In this document: positions 1 through 9,042 of the stretch, in pieces
Position numbering within the stretch: the stretch's first letter is position 1
How the letters are laid out: every line of letters starts with the position of its first letter
NCBI RefSeq assembly: GCF_036964665.1
Contig: NZ_JBAMDA010000001.1
Span: 2,270,001-2,334,000 of the forward strand
Reading direction: 5' to 3'
Length of the DNA stretch: 64,000 nucleotides
DNA from: Nitrobacter sp. NHB1
GTDB lineage: Bacteria; Pseudomonadota; Alphaproteobacteria; Rhizobiales; Xanthobacteraceae
Notes under the pieces: model-generated
Told to the model about the DNA's origin: nothing
Database searches by the model: none
The model's input: only the letters and a program-made list of their open reading frames with translations
Made by a program: the position numbers and the translations under genes

Positions 1-293
1 CGGTGCCAGTCAACGACACGGCCGAGCGGCCCGATCCGATCGCGCTGGTGCGGATGATCGCGGTGGCGCGGATCATGATGCCGAGGAGCGTGGTCCGGCT
101 GTCGGCGGGCCGGCAATACATGACCGACGAATTACAGGCGCTGTGCTTTTTGGCCGGCGCCAACTCCATTTTCATCGGCGATGTCCTGCTGACCACAAAA
201 AATCCGCAGACCACACGCGACGCCGCGTTGCTCGACCGCCTCGGCATCAAGTCGCGGCTGGACGACGCGAAGGCAGCCGCACCGCCCCACTGA
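1..293 (+). CDS. bioB: Biotin synthase, C-terminal part (5' end outside window)
   Basis: Only the last ~97 residues are present; the reading frame is open from the first base, so the gene begins before the window. The segment [18 protein letters not shown] followed by [12 protein letters not shown] and LLTTKNP matches the conserved end of BioB, the radical-SAM enzyme that inserts sulfur into dethiobiotin in the last step of biotin synthesis. The iron-sulfur cysteines lie in the missing N-terminal part. The product ends in a variable Ala/Asp-rich tail. It is followed by 245 bp of non-coding DNA before hemA, so it is probably the last gene of its transcript. Confidence 0.93.
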   Translation, partial: VPVNDTAERPDPIALVRMIAVARIMMPRSVVRLSAGRQYMTDELQALCFLAGANSIFIGDVLLTTKNPQTTRDAALLDRLGIKSRLDDAKAAAPPH

Positions 294-538
294 TCCGGTG
301 GAAAACGGGCCATTGCCTGCAATTCCCCGGACCGGTTTTCGGGCTGTCTCCCATCGGCGAACTGCCAGTCCCGAACAAGACGAGGCCGTCCGGATTCTTT
401 GCGCCAGAGCAAATCAATGGCAATTTTTAACCCTTAAACGGGCGCTTTTGCGGATTCCGGCTCGACAGCCCGGCTGGAAAGGCTCTAAAAAGGTGTCCGA
501 TCGGTCCGGCCGTCTCGGGCCTTCTTCCGGATTTTGTC

Positions 539-1768
539 ATGGATTATAGCAAGTTCTTCAGTAACGCGCTCGATCGACTTCATGACGAGCGGCGCTATCG
601 CGTCTTCGCAGATCTTGAACGCATCGCCGGCCGGTTCCCCTACGCCACATGGCACTCCCCCAAAGGGCCGCGCAACGTCGTGATCTGGTGTTCCAACGAC
701 TACCTCGGCATTGGTCAGCACCCGAAGGTTGTTGGCGCCATGGTCGAGACCGCGACCCGCGTCGGCACCGGCGCCGGCGGCACCCGCAACATCGCCGGAA
801 CCCATCATCCGCTGGTCCAACTCGAGCAGGAACTGGCCGATCTGCACGGCAAGCCGGCAGCGCTGGTGTTCACGTCCGGCTATGTCTCGAACCAGACCGG
901 CATTTCGACCCTCGCCAAGCTCATTCCGAACTGCCTGATCCTGTCGGACGCGCTCAACCACAATTCGATGATCGAAGGCATCCGGCAGTCTGGCTGCGAG
1001 CGCATCGTATTCCGCCACAATGACGTGGCGCATCTGGAGGAACTGCTTCGCGCCGCCGATCCTGACCGTCCGAAGCTGATCGCCTGCGAGAGCCTGTATT
1101 CGATGGATGGCGATGTCGCGCCGCTTGCGAAGATCTGCGATCTCGCCGAGCGCTACGGCGCGATGACCTATGTCGACGAGGTGCACGCAGTCGGCATGTA
1201 CGGGCCGCGCGGCGGCGGTATCGCGGAGCGCGAAGGCGTCATGCATCGCATCGACGTCCTTGAAGGCACGCTCGCCAAGGCCTTCGGTTGCCTCGGTGGC
1301 TACATCGCCGGCAATTCCGATATCATCGACGCGGTGCGTTCCTATGCGCCCGGCTTCATCTTCACCACCTCGCTGCCGCCCGCGATCTGCTCGGCGGCGA
1401 CGGCTGCGATCCGGCATCTCAAGTCATCGACATGGGAACGCGAACGCCATCAGGAACGCGCGGCGCGCACCAAGGCAAGCCTGATTGCGGCCGGTCTGCC
1501 GGTAATGGTGAGTTCGACCCACATCGTCCCGGTCTTCGTCGGCAATCCCGAGCGCTGCAAGCAGGCGTCCGATATGCTGCTGCATGACCATGGCATCTAC
1601 ATCCAGCCGATCAACTATCCAACCGTGCCCAAGGGCATGGAGCGGCTTCGGATCACGCCGTCGCCATATCACGACGACGCGCTGGTCGATCAGTTGGCGG
1701 AAGCCCTGCTTCAGGTCTGGGAACGTCTCGATCTGCCGTTGCAGGCAAAATCCATGGCGGCCGAGTAG
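539..1768 (+). CDS. hemA: 5-aminolevulinate synthase
   Basis: PLP enzyme that condenses glycine and succinyl-CoA to 5-aminolevulinate, the first step of heme (and any bacteriochlorophyll) synthesis by the Shemin pathway used in alphaproteobacteria. 409 residues, normal for the family. Visible hallmarks are WCSNDYLG (50-57), [15 protein letters not shown] (76-90), the PLP aspartate in YVDEVHAVG (D213) and the Schiff-base lysine in GTLAKAFG (K247). The ATG start gives the canonical MDYSKFF N-terminus, though no strong Shine-Dalgarno precedes it. Monocistronic by context: bioB ends 245 bp upstream and two repeat elements follow. I looked for a FixK/FNR box (TTGAT-N4-ATCAA) upstream and did not find one. 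Confidence 0.97.
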   Translation: MDYSKFFSNALDRLHDERRYRVFADLERIAGRFPYATWHSPKGPRNVVIWCSNDYLGIGQHPKVVGAMVETATRVGTGAGGTRNIAGTHHPLVQLEQELADLHGKPAALVFTSGYVSNQTGISTLAKLIPNCLILSDALNHNSMIEGIRQSGCERIVFRHNDVAHLEELLRAADPDRPKLIACESLYSMDGDVAPLAKICDLAERYGAMTYVDEVHAVGMYGPRGGGIAEREGVMHRIDVLEGTLAKAFGCLGGYIAGNSDIIDAVRSYAPGFIFTTSLPPAICSAATAAIRHLKSSTWERERHQERAARTKASLIAAGLPVMVSSTHIVPVFVGNPERCKQASDMLLHDHGIYIQPINYPTVPKGMERLRITPSPYHDDALVDQLAEALLQVWERLDLPLQAKSMAAE

Positions 1769-1802
1769 CGATCTGCCAGAACGCGTTCGCTTTTGATGGA
1801 CC

Positions 1803-1907
1803 GGAGCCTTTTCGCTTCTGATGGAATCAGAAGCCAGGCTCTATGATTTTGATTTGACGCGTTTTCTTCACGCGAACCGGTGCCCACTTCGCTCGAAAAC
1901 GCTCTAG
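1803..1907. repeat. Intergenic repeat, family B (copy 1)
   Basis: Dispersed element with the core GATTTTGATTTGACGCGTTT followed by an arm that includes GCGAACCGG and ends in GCTCGAAAACGCT. A small inverted repeat (CTTCTGATGG/AATCAGAAG) lies at its left side. Related copies in either orientation occur near 12.7, 13.4, 16.6, 26.1 and 50.7 kb. It is non-coding and sits downstream of hemA. It may act as a transcript-end hairpin, but this is inference. Confidence 0.75.
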
Positions 1908-1939
1908 ATCGTGATGACTTGAGGTCAGATCAGCTCCCC

Positions 1940-2022
1940 CGTCATTGCCAGCGAAGCGAAGCAATCCAGGAGCCACTCTGAAAGACTGGATTGCTTCGTC
2001 GCTTCCGCTCCTCGCAATGACG
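1940..2022. repeat. Palindromic repeat, family A (copy 1)
   Basis: Long inverted repeat: left arm CGTCATTGCCAGCGAAGCGA then AGCAATCCAG, right arm CTGGATTGCTTCGTCG, ending GCAATGACG. It would fold into one extended hairpin. It lies between the convergent ends of hemA and the FixJ-like regulator, a typical place for such elements. Further copies are at 36547-36628 and 37366-37483. Confidence 0.85.
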
Positions 2023-2048
2023 ACGATTCAAACTCATTTCATCCCGCT

Positions 2049-2699
2049 CTAGGAAGCGGACAACCGCCGCCGGGCGCTCGCCTCCGACAACACGATCCTT
2101 ATCAGATCGGCGGCATTTTTGGCGCCGAGCTTGTCCATGATCCGCGCGCGATGAACCTCGACCGTGCGCGGACTGATGCCAAGTCTGCGTCCCGCTTCCT
2201 TGTTCGACGCGCCCCTGGCCACCTGGGACAGGACTTCGCGCTCCCGGCAGGTCAGCAGATGGCGGCCGGGGAAATTGGCGAGCCCGTCGATCTCGCCGCC
2301 CCGCGCCTCGCGCCACACGTTCACCGCGGCACGAACCCGGTCGACGATCGCATCCGAGGAAAACGGCTTCTCCAGAAAATCGAGCGCGCCGTATTTCATC
2401 GCCGCGACGGCTGTTGCGATGTCGGCCACGCCGGAGATCACGAGGATCGGCGCGGCAACCCGCTCGGCCGCGAGCTTGCGCAGGATATCGAACCCGGATT
2501 CGCCGGGAAGATGCAGGTCGAGAATGACACAGGCCGGCGACACGCTCCGAACCGCCTCGAAAAACGAGGTTCCGTCGCCAAAGCTTTGCGCGGCATAGCC
2601 CTCGATCTTCAAAAGCAGGACCAGCGTTTCCCGCACCGACGGATCGTCGTCGACGATGAAAACCGGAGTATCCGGAACGAAGGACAGAAGTTGACCCAT
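2049..2699 (-). CDS. FixJ-family two-component response regulator
   Basis: 216 residues. A receiver domain (about 12-125) has the acidic pocket D17-D19, phospho-acceptor D61 in CVILDLHLPG and K111 in FLEKPF. It is followed by a LuxR-type helix-turn-helix (LTCREREVL to VHRARIMDKLG, about 148-195), the FixJ/NodW layout. The gene is divergent from the SSF hybrid kinase (start-to-start 191 bp), so the two probably share a regulatory region, and the kinase is the most likely phosphodonor. Known relatives control oxygen- or substrate-responsive genes; the target here cannot be read from sequence. The ATG start sits directly before the conserved PVFIVDDDPSV. Confidence 0.93.
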   Translation of the reverse strand: MGQLLSFVPDTPVFIVDDDPSVRETLVLLLKIEGYAAQSFGDGTSFFEAVRSVSPACVILDLHLPGESGFDILRKLAAERVAAPILVISGVADIATAVAAMKYGALDFLEKPFSSDAIVDRVRAAVNVWREARGGEIDGLANFPGRHLLTCREREVLSQVARGASNKEAGRRLGISPRTVEVHRARIMDKLGAKNAADLIRIVLSEASARRRLSAS

Positions 2700-2890
2700 T
2701 CGCAGCGTCCTCGATAGAGATCGATGAGAAACACAACTTATACGTGTATAAGCTGATTCGCGCCGGTGTGCAAATCATGACGGCAGGGCTGTCGCGCGGG
2801 GCCGCGTAAGACGCTAGATTTTTCGCCGGAACGGCTACGGCGTTAACCCGAAGCAGACCCAAGGCAGCGCCTGCCGGAGGAGCCACCGCA

Positions 2891-5800
2891 ATGCTGCACG
2901 ACTGGGGCGTGATCGCGGCCGCCATCGGCTACATCGGCTTCCTCTTCCTGGTCGCAAGCTATGGCGACCGGGCGCCGAAGTTTGGGCGTGGCCGCGCCGG
3001 CCCGCTGATCTATCCGCTGTCGCTGGCGGTGTACTGCACGTCGTGGACGTTTTTCGGTTCGGTCGGACTCGCGACCCGAACCGGCCCCGAGTTTCTCGCG
3101 ATCTATGTCGGGCCGGTCCTGCTGATCGCATTCTGCACGCCGCTGCTGCGGCGGATCATCCAGTTGGCCAAATCGCAGAACATCACGTCGGTCGCCGATT
3201 TCATCGCCGCGCGCTACGGCAAGAGCCAGGCGGTGGCGGCAACCGTCGCCGTCATCGCCATGATCGGCTCGGTTCCATATATCTCGCTTCAACTCAAGGC
3301 AGTTGCCTTGTCGCTCGGGACCATTCTGATCGACGACCAGGCGATCGCCAAAATTCCTGTCATCAGCGACATCGCGCTGATCGTGACGCTCGCGCTGGCC
3401 CTGTTCGCGGTGCTGTTCGGAACCCGGCAGACCGATGCGACGGAGCATCAACACGGCCTGATGCTGGCGATCGCGACCGAGTCCATCGTCAAGCTGGTGG
3501 CGTTCATCGCCGCGGGCGCCTTCGTCACGTTCTGGATGTTCAGTCCCGTCGAACTGGTCGAGCGCGCGCTGAAGTCGCCGGAGGCGATGCGGGCCATCGA
3601 GCACACGCCGTCGATCGGCAACTTCCTGACGATGACGCTCTTGTCGTTTCTCGCGATCATGCTGCTGCCCCGGCAATTCCATGTCAGCGTGGTGGAGAAC
3701 TCCAGCGACGCCGAAGTCGGCCGGGCGCGCTGGCTGTTTCCGCTCTACCTGGTCGCCATCAACATCTTCGTTGTCCCGATCGCGCTCGCAGGCCTCGTCA
3801 CATTCCCGTTCGGCAACAGCGACATGTATGTGCTGGCGCTGCCGATCGAGGGTCACTCGAGGTTGCTCAGCATCGCGGTGTTCATCGGAGGACTTTCAGC
3901 GGGAACCGCGATGGTGATCGTTGAATGCGTGGCGCTGGCGATCATGGTGTCCAACGACATTGTCGTGCCGCTGGTGCTCCAGCGCAGTCCGGCGTCCCGC
4001 GGCGGCCGCAAGGACTTCGGCAACTTCCTGCTCAAGACCCGCCGTCTTGCGATCTTCGCCATCATGATCATGGCGTATTTGTACTACCGCGCGCTCGGCA
4101 GCGCACAACTCGCCGCGATCGGGCTGCTGTCGTTCGCCGCCATCGCCCAACTCGCGCCGGCGTTCCTCGGCGGCCTGGTCTGGCGGCGCGCGACGGCGCG
4201 CGGCGCGATGGGCGGGATGCTCGCCGGCTTTGCCGTCTGGGCCTACACGCTGTTTCTTCCGAGCTTGCTCGACGGCACCACCGTCGGCACGATGATGATG
4301 CAACATGGCCCGCTGGGCATCGCCGCGCTGAAGCCGCAGGCGCTGTTCGGCGTCGGCCTGCCGCCGCTCATGCACGGCGTGCTATGGAGTCTGTCGATCA
4401 ATGTCCTGACCTACGTCGCGCTGTCGCTGACGCGGCAGCCATCGTCGATCGAGCGGGTGCAGGCGGGAATCTTCGCGCCCCACGCGCTCGCGCCGCTGAC
4501 CCCGCCATTCCGGCGCTGGCGTTCGATGGTGACGGTGCAGGATATTCTCGACACCGTTGCACAATACCTCGGTCCCGACCGCGCACGGCAGTCGTTCAAG
4601 GCGTTCGCGGCTGCGCGACGCCTCAACCTCGATCCGGCAGCGCCGGCCGATTTCGAACTGCTGCAGCACGCCGAGCATCTGATCGCGTCGTCGATCGGCG
4701 CGGCGTCGTCGCGGCTGGTGATCTCGCTGCTGCTGCGACGCCGCACGGTGTCGGCGAAGGCGGCCTTGAAGCTGCTCGACGACGCGCACGCGGCGCTCCA
4801 CTTCAACCGCGAGATGCTGCAGACCGCACTGAACCACGTGCGGCAGGGAATCGCGGTGTTCAACCCCGATCTGCAACTGATCTGTTCGAACCCGCAATTC
4901 GGAAATATTCTCGGGCTGCCGCCGCAAATCGTTCAGATCGGGATTCCGCTGACCGAGATTCTTGAATTCCTCGGTGCCATCGATAAGCCGCAGATCGACC
5001 GGGAGACTGCGAAGCAGGCCCGTCTCACCGCATACACGACGGAGGGACAGCCGTATCTGGAGCGGCGTCCCGACCGCAACATCGTGATCGAGGTCCGCGC
5101 CAACCGGATGCCCGACGGTGGCCTGGTGATTACCTTTTCCGATGTGACCCCGAGCTTCGAGGCCGCCGAGGCGCTTGAGCGCGCCAACGCCACACTCGAA
5201 AAGCGCGTACGCGACCGCACCGGGGAACTGACCCGGCTGAATTCCGAACTCGCGCGCGCCAAGAGCATCGCCGAGGAAGCCAACATCTCCAAAACCCGGT
5301 TCCTGGCGGCCGCCGGCCACGACATCCTGCAACCGCTCAACGCCGCACGGCTCTATGTCACGAGCCTGGTAGAGCGGCAGACCGGTGGCGAGGATTCCAG
5401 GCTCGTCCAGAACATCGACGATTCACTGGAGGCCATCGAGGAGATTCTCGGCGCGTTGCTCGACATCTCGCGACTCGATGCCGGCGCCATCACGACGTCG
5501 ATCACAAGTTTCCGGGTCGGCGACCTGATGCGCTCGCTCGAAATCGAGTTCGCTCCGATGGCGCGGGCGAGGCAGCTTCGCCTGACGTTCGTGCCGAGTT
5601 CACTGCCGGTCGCATCCGACCGGCTGCTGCTGCGGCGGCTGCTGCAAAACCTGATCTCGAACGCCATCAAGTATACGCCGCACGGCCGGGTGCTGATCGG
5701 CTGCCGCCGTCGCGGCAAATCGCTCCGGATCAACGTCTATGACACCGGGGTCGGAATCCCGATCCCCAAGCGCGGCGAAATCTTCAAGGAATTTCATCGG

Positions 5801-6400
5801 CTCGAACAGGGAGCGCGGATCGCGCGCGGGCTCGGGCTCGGCCTGTCGATCGTCCAGCGGCTTGCGCGCGTGCTTGATCACACCATCGCGCTGGACTCAA
5901 ACCGCAGCGGCGGCTCGGTGTTCTCGGTCACGGTTCCGATCGCGCCGGCCGTCAATCACACCGCCCATGCCACCGCGGTGACCAGCAGCACGCCGCTGTC
6001 GCACGCGCCGATGAGCGGAGCCCTGATCATCTGCATCGAGAACGATCTGGCGATCCTCGACGGCATGAAGACGCTGCTGACCTCCTGGGATGCGCGCGTG
6101 ATCGCCGTGGCCGAGCCTGAGGCGGCGATCGCGGCGATCGAAGCGGCCGGCGGACGGATCACCGGGCTGCTGGTAGACTATCATCTCGATCGCGGCAACG
6201 GCATCGCGACGATCCGGGAGATCCGGCGGAAATTCGGCGACACCATTCCGGCGATCCTGATCACGGCCGACCGCAGCCCCCACGTTCGCGAAGCGGCGCA
6301 ACTGGAACGGGTTTCGGTGCTCAACAAGCCATTGAAGCCCGCATCGCTGCGGGCGCTGATCGGCCAGTGGCGAAGCCAGCAGATCGCCGCCGCGGAATAA
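2891..6400 (+). CDS. SSF-domain hybrid sensor histidine kinase (CrbS/MxtR-like)
   Basis: 1169-residue membrane sensor. Residues 1 to ~510 form a multi-helix sodium/solute-symporter (SSF) fold. A PAS domain follows (about 642-765), then a coiled coil (ALERANATLEKRVRDRTGEL), a HisKA domain with phospho-histidine H810 (FLAAAGHDILQPLNAARL), a HATPase domain with N box (NLISNAIKYTP), DTGVGI and GLGLGLSIVQ, and a C-terminal receiver with acceptor D1096 (LLVDYHLD). This is the architecture of CrbS, MxtR and ErcS' proteins, which regulate acetate/alcohol metabolism such as acs in Vibrio and Pseudomonas. The start has a good Shine-Dalgarno (CCGGAGGAG). The NarL-type regulator on the opposite strand at 6.4-7.1 kb matches the CrbR/ErdR partner type. 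Whether the SSF part transports or only senses its solute is unknown. Confidence 0.93.
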   Translation: MLHDWGVIAAAIGYIGFLFLVASYGDRAPKFGRGRAGPLIYPLSLAVYCTSWTFFGSVGLATRTGPEFLAIYVGPVLLIAFCTPLLRRIIQLAKSQNITSVADFIAARYGKSQAVAATVAVIAMIGSVPYISLQLKAVALSLGTILIDDQAIAKIPVISDIALIVTLALALFAVLFGTRQTDATEHQHGLMLAIATESIVKLVAFIAAGAFVTFWMFSPVELVERALKSPEAMRAIEHTPSIGNFLTMTLLSFLAIMLLPRQFHVSVVENSSDAEVGRARWLFPLYLVAINIFVVPIALAGLVTFPFGNSDMYVLALPIEGHSRLLSIAVFIGGLSAGTAMVIVECVALAIMVSNDIVVPLVLQRSPASRGGRKDFGNFLLKTRRLAIFAIMIMAYLYYRALGSAQLAAIGLLSFAAIAQLAPAFLGGLVWRRATARGAMGGMLAGFAVWAYTLFLPSLLDGTTVGTMMMQHGPLGIAALKPQALFGVGLPPLMHGVLWSLSINVLTYVALSLTRQPSSIERVQAGIFAPHALAPLTPPFRRWRSMVTVQDILDTVAQYLGPDRARQSFKAFAAARRLNLDPAAPADFELLQHAEHLIASSIGAASSRLVISLLLRRRTVSAKAALKLLDDAHAALHFNREMLQTALNHVRQGIAVFNPDLQLICSNPQFGNILGLPPQIVQIGIPLTEILEFLGAIDKPQIDRETAKQARLTAYTTEGQPYLERRPDRNIVIEVRANRMPDGGLVITFSDVTPSFEAAEALERANATLEKRVRDRTGELTRLNSELARAKSIAEEANISKTRFLAAAGHDILQPLNAARLYVTSLVERQTGGEDSRLVQNIDDSLEAIEEILGALLDISRLDAGAITTSITSFRVGDLMRSLEIEFAPMARARQLRLTFVPSSLPVASDRLLLRRLLQNLISNAIKYTPHGRVLIGCRRRGKSLRINVYDTGVGIPIPKRGEIFKEFHRLEQGARIARGLGLGLSIVQRLARVLDHTIALDSNRSGGSVFSVTVPIAPAVNHTAHATAVTSSTPLSHAPMSGALIICIENDLAILDGMKTLLTSWDARVIAVAEPEAAIAAIEAAGGRITGLLVDYHLDRGNGIATIREIRRKFGDTIPAILITADRSPHVREAAQLERVSVLNKPLKPASLRALIGQWRSQQIAAAE

Positions 6401-6444
6401 GGGGAACGCCTCCTTGACCTCCGCCATCGTCGCGGACAGACGAC

Positions 6445-7140
6445 TCAACCCGCCGACGGCTCGCTCTGACGCCACTGATCTCCGGCAATCCGCGCCGCCG
6501 CAATGACCGCCTGGGTGCGGCTCTCGACCCCCAGCTTTTGCAGGATCGCGGAGACGTGCGCCTTGATGGTCGCCTCCGACACCCCGAGTTCGTAGGCGAT
6601 CTGTTTGTTGAGCAGTCCTTCGGACAGCATCATCAGGACGCGCACCTGCTGCGGCGTCAGCGTGACGAGCCGGTCGCGCAAGCGCGTCATCTCCGGATCG
6701 GCGGCGGCCGACAGATCGACGTCGGGCGGGATCCAGATATCGCCCTCGATGACCTTGAGGATCGCGGTGCGTAGCGCATCGACTCCCAACCGCTTCGGAA
6801 TGAACCCGGAGGCGCCGAAATCCATCGAGCGACGGATCGTCGCCACGTCGTCGCTGGCCGACACCACCACCACCGGAATCGCCGAATACTGGGCGCGCAG
6901 GTAGATCAGCCCGGAAAACCCGCTGATCCCCGGCATCGACAGGTCGAGCAGAATCAGATCGACGTCGGCCTCCTGCTCGAGCCGCGCCGTCAACTCCTCG
7001 AACGTGCCGGCCTCGTCGATCTGTGCAGGCATGATGCTGGCGACCGCCTGCCGCAGGGCATCGCGGAACAGCGGATGATCGTCGGCGATCACGATACGGG
7101 TGCTATCGGATGCGGTCATCGAATTCACGGGCTCGCGCAT
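6445..7140 (-). CDS. NarL/LuxR-type response regulator (CrbR/ErdR-like)
   Basis: 231 residues. The receiver has D20/D21, acceptor D66 (LILLDLSMPG) and K in FIPKR; the LuxR-type helix-turn-helix runs from LTPQQVRVL to SAILQKLGV (about 160-210). The gene ends 45 bp from the 3' end of the SSF hybrid kinase, in convergent orientation. Regulators of this class partner CrbS-type kinases in gammaproteobacteria, so a phosphorelay between the two is likely but inferred. An alternative start is Met8 (MTASDSTRIV), seven codons downstream. Confidence 0.92.
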   Translation of the reverse strand: MREPVNSMTASDSTRIVIADDHPLFRDALRQAVASIMPAQIDEAGTFEELTARLEQEADVDLILLDLSMPGISGFSGLIYLRAQYSAIPVVVVSASDDVATIRRSMDFGASGFIPKRLGVDALRTAILKVIEGDIWIPPDVDLSAAADPEMTRLRDRLVTLTPQQVRVLMMLSEGLLNKQIAYELGVSEATIKAHVSAILQKLGVESRTQAVIAAARIAGDQWRQSEPSAG

Positions 7141-7252
7141 ACCTTCGCGTTCACTGCGGTGGTCTCAGGCCGGGTGGGTACCCCGGAACCGGATTGTCCA
7201 CCGCTCGAACCGGTCTTGCAAGACGCAATGCCGCGGACCATGGAAACGAAGC

Positions 7253-7287
7253 AAAAACGATCCGGCCGCGCAAAGCGGCCGGATCGT
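7253..7287 (-). terminator. Rho-independent terminator of the BA14K gene
   Basis: Perfect 13-bp stem ACGATCCGGCCGC/GCGGCCGGATCGT with a 5-nt loop. On the minus strand it is followed by a run of T, 30 bp past the BA14K stop codon. Confidence 0.88.
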
Positions 7288-7316
7288 CGCGCCGGACAAG
7301 CCGCGTCCTCGTCTGA

Positions 7317-7736
7317 CTACGGGCAGGGATGGCGGTTGCCATCGTAGCCAAGATACGTCCCGGAGCGCGGGTCATAGGATTTGAAGCGGCGGAAGCAATA
7401 GGCGTCGTCGCTTCTTGGGGCGCGAGCCTGACTCCCGGCTATGGCGCTGCCGATGATCGCGCCGGCGGCGAGCCCGCCGAACACCGGACCCGGGCCATAG
7501 CCATAGTAACCTGGGCCATAACCATAGTAACCCCGCCGCCAGCCGCGGTGATGCCAGCCGTGATGATGCCAGCCATGGTGATGCCAGCCATGGTGTCGAT
7601 AACGGACCGGCTGTGGCGTCGCGGCTGAGGTGGCAAGCGATCGGTCGAGCGTCAAAGGCGCAGCCATCGCGGGCTGAAACGAAATGGACGCGGCGCCCAT
7701 CGCCAGCGCCGCGAGCAGGATTTTCGAAAACCGCAT
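7317..7736 (-). CDS. BA14K-family exported protein
   Basis: 139 residues. A signal peptide ends at PAMAAP. Next come four tandem HHGW-type units, then two YYGYGPG repeats, a Gly/Ala hydrophobic stretch (GLAAGAIIGSAIAG), and a C-terminal BA14K motif (AYCFRRFKSYDPRSGTYLGY followed by DGNRHPCP). BA14K proteins of Brucella and relatives are immunogenic and lectin-like; the cellular role is not established. The His/Trp/Gly repeats suggest metal or surface binding, which is inference. The gene stands alone between a clear terminator and a GGAAC-N17-GTT promoter-like motif 35 bp upstream, suggesting stress control. Confidence 0.85.
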   Translation of the reverse strand: MRFSKILLAALAMGAASISFQPAMAAPLTLDRSLATSAATPQPVRYRHHGWHHHGWHHHGWHHRGWRRGYYGYGPGYYGYGPGPVFGGLAAGAIIGSAIAGSQARAPRSDDAYCFRRFKSYDPRSGTYLGYDGNRHPCP

Positions 7737-7770
7737 AGAGACCTTCCTTTATCTGCAGTGAAAGGAGGAC

Positions 7771-7795
7771 AACCGGTGCGTGCAGCAAGCGTTCC
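7771..7795 (-). promoter_or_regulatory. Candidate EcfG-type promoter for the BA14K gene
   Basis: On the minus strand: GGAAC, 17 nt, GTT (the base before GTT is G rather than the consensus C). The -10 part is ~35 bp from the BA14K start codon. It matches the general stress sigma factor consensus GGAAC-N16/17-CGTT apart from that base. Confidence 0.5.
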
Positions 7796-7922
7796 GGCAA
7801 AACGGGGAGATCGTTTTGCGTCAGATCGTCGCGGGGCGGAACCGCGAGGAGGATCGTAGCGCGAGCCCAGGTCGTGAACCCCGAGTCTTGAGTCAAATTG
7901 TCTTTGAGTCGAACCGCGCCGG

Positions 7923-8477
7923 TCAGATTCCTCCGGATGCATCGCGGTGAACGCGGCCGGCCATCTCGATCAGCCGCCGCCAGGCGCGCTCGGCGAACGA
8001 CATCACGCGATCCATGTCGCGATCGCTCGGCAGCGGAATCTCGATGCTGTTACGGTTGGCGTCGGCGGATTTCGGTTCGTCGGCTTTTGGCACCGCTGCG
8101 CCGGGCTCGCCCGGCCTCAGCGAATCCGCCTTGGGCAAAGCCTGCCGGGTCTTGCCGCCGGCGGTCGGCTCGCGCGCGGCGAGTTGCGCCTTCAGTTTCT
8201 CGTTCTTCGCCAGCAGCCGGCCGATTTCCTTATCCAGGGCGGCACGTTCTTCGGGCAACGCGTAACACGCCCAGCCATTGCCCTTGTCCGCGCAATGCGC
8301 GACCACGCCGGTCCGCGTATCCAGCCTGACGAAGCCGCCGCTCATCGGCGTGAGCGTATAGCGTCCGTTCTCCACATCCGGCGGCGCCTGCGCCAGCGCC
8401 GGTGCGGCGAGGCAGCCAAGCAAGGCGGCGGTCGCGGGAATCCGCAACAGTCTGAGAAGCGAAATTGCTGCGCTCAT
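7923..8477 (-). CDS. Conserved exported protein of unknown function
   Basis: From the Met giving MSAAISLLRLLRIPATAALL the product is 184 residues with a signal peptide cleaved near ALAQAPP. An upstream extension of 26 codons in the same frame lacks protein-like character. After the signal is a short conserved-looking region (NGRYTLTPMSGGFVRLDTRT, then CADKGNGWACYAL) with two Cys, then a charged coiled-coil stretch (ERAALDKEIGRLLAKNEKLK), a Pro/Ala linker and a C-terminal helix. No family name recognised; periplasmic or membrane-associated location inferred. Confidence 0.7.
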   Translation of the reverse strand: MSAAISLLRLLRIPATAALLGCLAAPALAQAPPDVENGRYTLTPMSGGFVRLDTRTGVVAHCADKGNGWACYALPEERAALDKEIGRLLAKNEKLKAQLAAREPTAGGKTRQALPKADSLRPGEPGAAVPKADEPKSADANRNSIEIPLPSDRDMDRVMSFAERAWRRLIEMAGRVHRDASGGI

Positions 8478-8945
8478 GCTCGGCTCCGTCAATGCCAAAT
8501 CCGCTCGCCACCGGGCCGGCGTCTGCGTCAGGCACTTTCGAACTATAGGGCGCACCGCGCGATTTCAACGCGCCGACCGCCGATTCGATCCGGTTCCGCC
8601 CTCGACAACCCAGACGCTGCAAAAGCGAGCCGCCGATTTTGCAGAACGGGTCAGCCGACGCTATTCACCCTTGGATTATAAGTGTTTACGAGATGACTGG
8701 AACGGCGCAGGGCCGATATGATCCCTACGCCGACCGGCTCGAAAAACGAGCAGCGATCTGCTGGATCATACGGCCCGCAGAATGTCCCACCCGCCGGCTT
8801 GCGTGCGTCCCGGCGGCGCCGCGAAGCAAAAGCAGACAACCGCCCCCGCGAGTCCGCCGTTGCAACGCGGCAACTGGGCGCAGCCGGTTTGATTTTCCGA
8901 AATAAAATCAGCCAATTCAATGCTGTAGTCGGATACGACCCAATC
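8478..8945. other. Non-coding spacer upstream of the ATP synthase operon
   Basis: About 470 bp between the start of the exported protein gene and the atp promoter. Short open frames exist on both strands, but none has a ribosome binding site or recognisable product. No tRNA-like fold was found. Confidence 0.5.
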
Positions 8946-8974
8946 TTGACTTGACCTGTGGCCGTCAGTATGGT
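8946..8974 (+). promoter_or_regulatory. Sigma70-like promoter of the F0 ATP synthase operon
   Basis: TTGACT (8946-8951), exactly 17 nt, then TATGGT (8969-8974), about 70 bp upstream of atpI. The -35 is near consensus and the spacing ideal; the -10 is weaker. Confidence 0.55.
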
Positions 8975-9042
8975 CCGCGCGGCTTTTGAGGGTAACGGGC
9001 GTTATTTCCTGAGATCGCGGCGTTGTGTCGGGTGTCGAGAGC

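Noticed and set aside
294-538. FixK/FNR box upstream of hemA
   Set aside because: No TTGAT-N4-ATCAA-like dyad could be found in the spacer, though such control is known in this group.
8478-9024. tRNA or small RNA gene upstream of the atp operon
   Set aside because: No T-loop-like GTTCGAATC or cloverleaf pairing seen.
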